From contig JAEOTI010000608.1 in assembly GCA_016839955.1 (NCBI GenBank), forward strand, positions 1 through 7,077: a stretch of DNA of 7,077 bases. The letters run 5' to 3'. Source of the DNA: Candidatus Hodarchaeota archaeon (GTDB lineage: Archaea > Asgardarchaeota > Heimdallarchaeia > Hodarchaeales > YT1-057). Under the pieces are notes generated by a model. The model did no database searches, was not told the origin of the DNA, and saw only the letters and a list, made by a program, of their open reading frames with translations. The position numbers and the translations under genes are program-made. Positions 4,477-7,077 of the stretch are shown here, in pieces (position 1 is the stretch's first letter; the number at the start of each line of letters is the position of its first letter).

Positions 4477-7077
4477 ATGGGAGAATTTACGAAACAAACA
4501 CTTACAGATTTTGCGGAGTTCGAATGTAATCGACAATTATTTATTAATCTGACAAAAGATGATCACCAGCTCATTCGTCCTTTTAGAGAGATAATCCCTT
4601 TAGAACGGCCCAGAATAGGATTAAAACTTTTATCAAAATTAGGTCAAAAATATGAGCAAATGACTGTATATCAGCGGTTAATAAAGATCTCAGGGGTGAA
4701 ATATTCCCCTACAAGTGTTGGAACATCAAAGCTTATTCATATAACTAAAATAAATCCACCATTACTGGAATCATACTATCAGGAATGCCTAAGCAATAAT
4801 ACAACTTCATTATGCTTACTTGAACATGAATTCCCGATGCCTGAATCGTTTCTTAAACATATCTTTGCTAAAGATCCTCAATATATCTCTCCAAATCTAT
4901 CCACATCATCATATTTACGTCCCGATATTCTTATACTCCAAAAATTAGAAGGATGCAGTGATATTGAGGTTAAAGAATTACTTCCTGATGGTACAATCCG
5001 AATTTTATCTTCTGATGAATTTAGCTCACGTATAAGCATTAATACTATTGATATTAAAGTGTCTAATCCTGATAGTGTCGGCAAGAAACATTTTTTCGAG
5101 ATTTTGTTTTATGCGTCAGCATTAAGCCACTATATTTACCAGCATAACCTTCAAGATAAATTCTTTGTCAATATTAAGGATAATGGTATTCTACCTAATA
5201 TTCCCAACTTCTTTATTAACGAGATCACTGATTTATTTACACATATTGTCTCAATTAACTGGGAGGATACCTATTTACTCTTTTCATCGTCAATAGATGT
5301 TGTACAAGAAATCCTTCAAGTATTACCCAAAGATCTTGATCAGTATCTTGACGTCAAAATCCAACCAGCTTGTGGTCGATGTAATTACCTAGATGACTGT
5401 AAGGCTTCATTAGGGATGAATAATCCTGATTCAGGCGAATGGGATGTTCGACTCCTTCCTTATGTTTCTAGATCAATAGCAGAACAATTAATCCAATATG
5501 GTCTCACAACAGTGAATGAAGTCGCGGCTAATATTATGAACCTCCCAACTGGGATAACCCCAGGACCCCTTTACCCACAAAAACCATTGTTATCATTAAA
5601 ATCCAATGCATTATTATCACAACAAATTGTTAGTCCACGAGAAGGACAAATTCACTCATTGACTCTTCCAAAATACAATGAATTGACCATTATCATCGAT
5701 ATCGAGGCCGATCCCGTCCATGAACGAGTTTTTATTATTGGTTTACGATTTACTATGTCAGTACCCAAAGGAATTTCCTATGAACATGTGTTTGACAATT
5801 GGTGGGCACTATGGAAGGATTATTTGGCCAAAGTACCACAAACATCAAACAAATCAGATTTACGTAAAAAACTACAAGAGAAGATTAATGCGATTCTTCC
5901 CCAGAATGTGTATGAAGAAGAACTCCAGATATCTTTGGAGGAGGTTTCGAGATTCGCTAATAGCTTGGAAAAATTATGGGAGCCATTACCACGGGAAAAT
6001 GAGATTATTCTGAAGAATGATAGAATAAGAGGAAGAATAGCTCAACAAACTAGGTTCAATTATTCGTATATCTATGTAAATGGCGATTTAACAGATAGTG
6101 ATGAAGCAGAACTAGTGAAAGCATTAATTCATACACTATTTCGAATAATTACTATTTGTCATCTCATCGAACAATTCATTGTTGGGCTTGGTCGAAATGA
6201 TAAACCATTTTCACCGACACTAGCTGTCTATTACTGGTCAATTGAACAATTAGAAGAACTCCAGGAGTTGTTACAGCGCAATTTTGAAATATTAGCAGTT
6301 GACCCATCGATACGAGTCCCCTTTAGTCGCGTTATAGATTGGCTAGCTCCAAAAGAGTCGGAAGTACCAGATCCATACCAGTTTCGGAAATTATATGATT
6401 TACGAGCATTTGTCGAAACAACTAGGGGTTTACCCTTCGTCATTAATTATACTTGGCATGAGATAGCGGATATGCTCTATGGAGTAAAGAGTAATAAGAA
6501 ATTCTGGACACCACACTTCAATTATATGGATTTCCAAACATGGCATGAGTATCTAAATGAAAAAAACATGAATCAAAAAATAGCCCTTTTTAACGAATTA
6601 TCACGGCAATTAGCACATAAATTACGGACGATAGACAACTTACGAATAGCTTTTCAGAAAGAATCTCGCCACTTGATCTCCTGGAAAGCAACTCCAGTAA
6701 AAAGCAGGATAATGGGAAGCAGCCGATTAGAACGACAGTTCCATGATCTAGCAAGCCTTTGGTTCATTTTTTCACGGTTAAATGCAACCTTCCAAGAATT
6801 AGAATGTACTAATTTTAGAACAACATATCCTGAATTAAGTATAGGAAAACTAGCCGCTGGAAAAGTCACCAATTTAGCAGAACAAGGACTAGTTGATGAC
6901 TATGCCTATTCCTTTGAGCTAGAAGGTCTTTCATCAAACATGAAACTAAATGAAGGAGATTATGTCTATCTTGTACCATTTGAGCTCCGCGACAAAATGG
7001 GTTATTTTCGCAACTGGCTAGTAGTGATTGAAGAAATGAATTGGGATGCAGTCACAAATAGCTTTCATGTGATGACA
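4477..7077 (+). CDS. RecB/Cas4-like nuclease with Fe-S cysteines and RNase H-like region, 3' partial (TM0106-like, probable helicase fusion)
   Basis: The frame is open from ATG to the window end (867 residues, no stop). A TAA six codons upstream fixes this ATG as the first start. Residues 1-310 look like a PD-(D/E)xK nuclease of the RecB/Cas4/Dna2 type: C17 in FAEFECNRQLF, P149-D150 in YLRPDIL, D192-I-K194 in NTIDIKVS, and a helix HFFEILFYASAL with E208 where Q is usual and Y212. C299, C302 and C308 complete a C17-plus-three cluster, as in Fe-S nucleases. A linker (about 310-400) leads to IIIDIEADP (405-413), whose D408 and E410 match the first acidic pair of an RNase H-like (YprB-type) exonuclease domain; I could not place the remaining acidic residues. 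The TM0106-family-like YYWSIEQLEEL stretch (585-595) follows. The last ~60 residues (GDYVYLVPF) resemble the small beta region preceding superfamily 1 helicase cores, so a Dna2/UPF1-like helicase probably continues outside. Helicase presence is inference. It likely acts on DNA ends, in defence or repair. Confidence 0.75.
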   Translation, partial: MGEFTKQTLTDFAEFECNRQLFINLTKDDHQLIRPFREIIPLERPRIGLKLLSKLGQKYEQMTVYQRLIKISGVKYSPTSVGTSKLIHITKINPPLLESYYQECLSNNTTSLCLLEHEFPMPESFLKHIFAKDPQYISPNLSTSSYLRPDILILQKLEGCSDIEVKELLPDGTIRILSSDEFSSRISINTIDIKVSNPDSVGKKHFFEILFYASALSHYIYQHNLQDKFFVNIKDNGILPNIPNFFINEITDLFTHIVSINWEDTYLLFSSSIDVVQEILQVLPKDLDQYLDVKIQPACGRCNYLDDCKASLGMNNPDSGEWDVRLLPYVSRSIAEQLIQYGLTTVNEVAANIMNLPTGITPGPLYPQKPLLSLKSNALLSQQIVSPREGQIHSLTLPKYNELTIIIDIEADPVHERVFIIGLRFTMSVPKGISYEHVFDNWWALWKDYLAKVPQTSNKSDLRKKLQEKINAILPQNVYEEELQISLEEVSRFANSLEKLWEPLPRENEIILKNDRIRGRIAQQTRFNYSYIYVNGDLTDSDEAELVKALIHTLFRIITICHLIEQFIVGLGRNDKPFSPTLAVYYWSIEQLEELQELLQRNFEILAVDPSIRVPFSRVIDWLAPKESEVPDPYQFRKLYDLRAFVETTRGLPFVINYTWHEIADMLYGVKSNKKFWTPHFNYMDFQTWHEYLNEKNMNQKIALFNELSRQLAHKLRTIDNLRIAFQKESRHLISWKATPVKSRIMGSSRLERQFHDLASLWFIFSRLNATFQELECTNFRTTYPELSIGKLAAGKVTNLAEQGLVDDYAYSFELEGLSSNMKLNEGDYVYLVPFELRDKMGYFRNWLVVIEEMNWDAVTNSFHVMT

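Noticed and set aside
4960..4968. E164-V-K166 as the catalytic D/E-x-K of the RecB-like domain
   Set aside because: D192-I-K194 fits better: it is followed at the usual distance by the helix with E208 and Y212. The first triplet is kept only as an alternative.
5720..6013. Plus-strand open frame inside the nuclease gene
   Set aside because: It is out of frame with the long nuclease ORF, which carries the recognisable motifs and continues without a stop.
6231..6872. Minus-strand open frames opposite the nuclease gene
   Set aside because: They are short, antisense to a continuous coding frame, and lack start signals or known motifs.

Overview
The window is AT-rich (about one third G+C by eye) prokaryotic DNA with long gaps for its size. 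The organism cannot be named from this sequence. TATA-like boxes and two genes without a Shine-Dalgarno sequence would fit a low-GC archaeon, but mcrB and mcrC have good Shine-Dalgarno sites and no marker gene settles it. It looks like an accessory, defence-type region rather than a core operon.

Layout. Positions 1-406 hold no gene I can defend: an AT-rich 3' flank with a hairpin and a very short ORF behind a strong ribosome binding site. On the minus strand, mcrB (GTG start at 3230) and mcrC (ATG at 1645) overlap by 23 bases and form a McrBC-type, modification-dependent restriction module: a hexameric AAA+ motor plus a PD-(D/E)xK nuclease. Upstream, also on the minus strand, is a calcineurin-like metallophosphoesterase with a C-terminal zinc-ribbon-like motif. 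Its frame closes at 3571, but coding-like sequence continues in the -1 frame to 3449. The only place where the two frames can be joined is a run of six T, which is also a textbook -1 slippery heptamer. On the plus strand, divergent from the phosphoesterase, starts a large ORF (4477 to the window end, 867 codons, still open). It has a RecB/Cas4-like nuclease domain, four cysteines placed for an iron-sulfur cluster, and an RNase H-like region. This is the N-terminal layout of TM0106-family RecB-like nucleases, which usually continue into a superfamily 1 helicase; that part would lie outside the window.

How the genes may work together. McrBC would cut DNA carrying a modification read by the McrB N-terminal domain, which here is not one I recognise. 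The divergent nuclease (probably nuclease-helicase) could process DNA ends, and the phosphoesterase could act on nucleic acid or nucleotide phosphates. That these form one system is inference from proximity only: a gap of about 200-340 bases separates mcrB from the phosphoesterase, and the nuclease gene is on the other strand.
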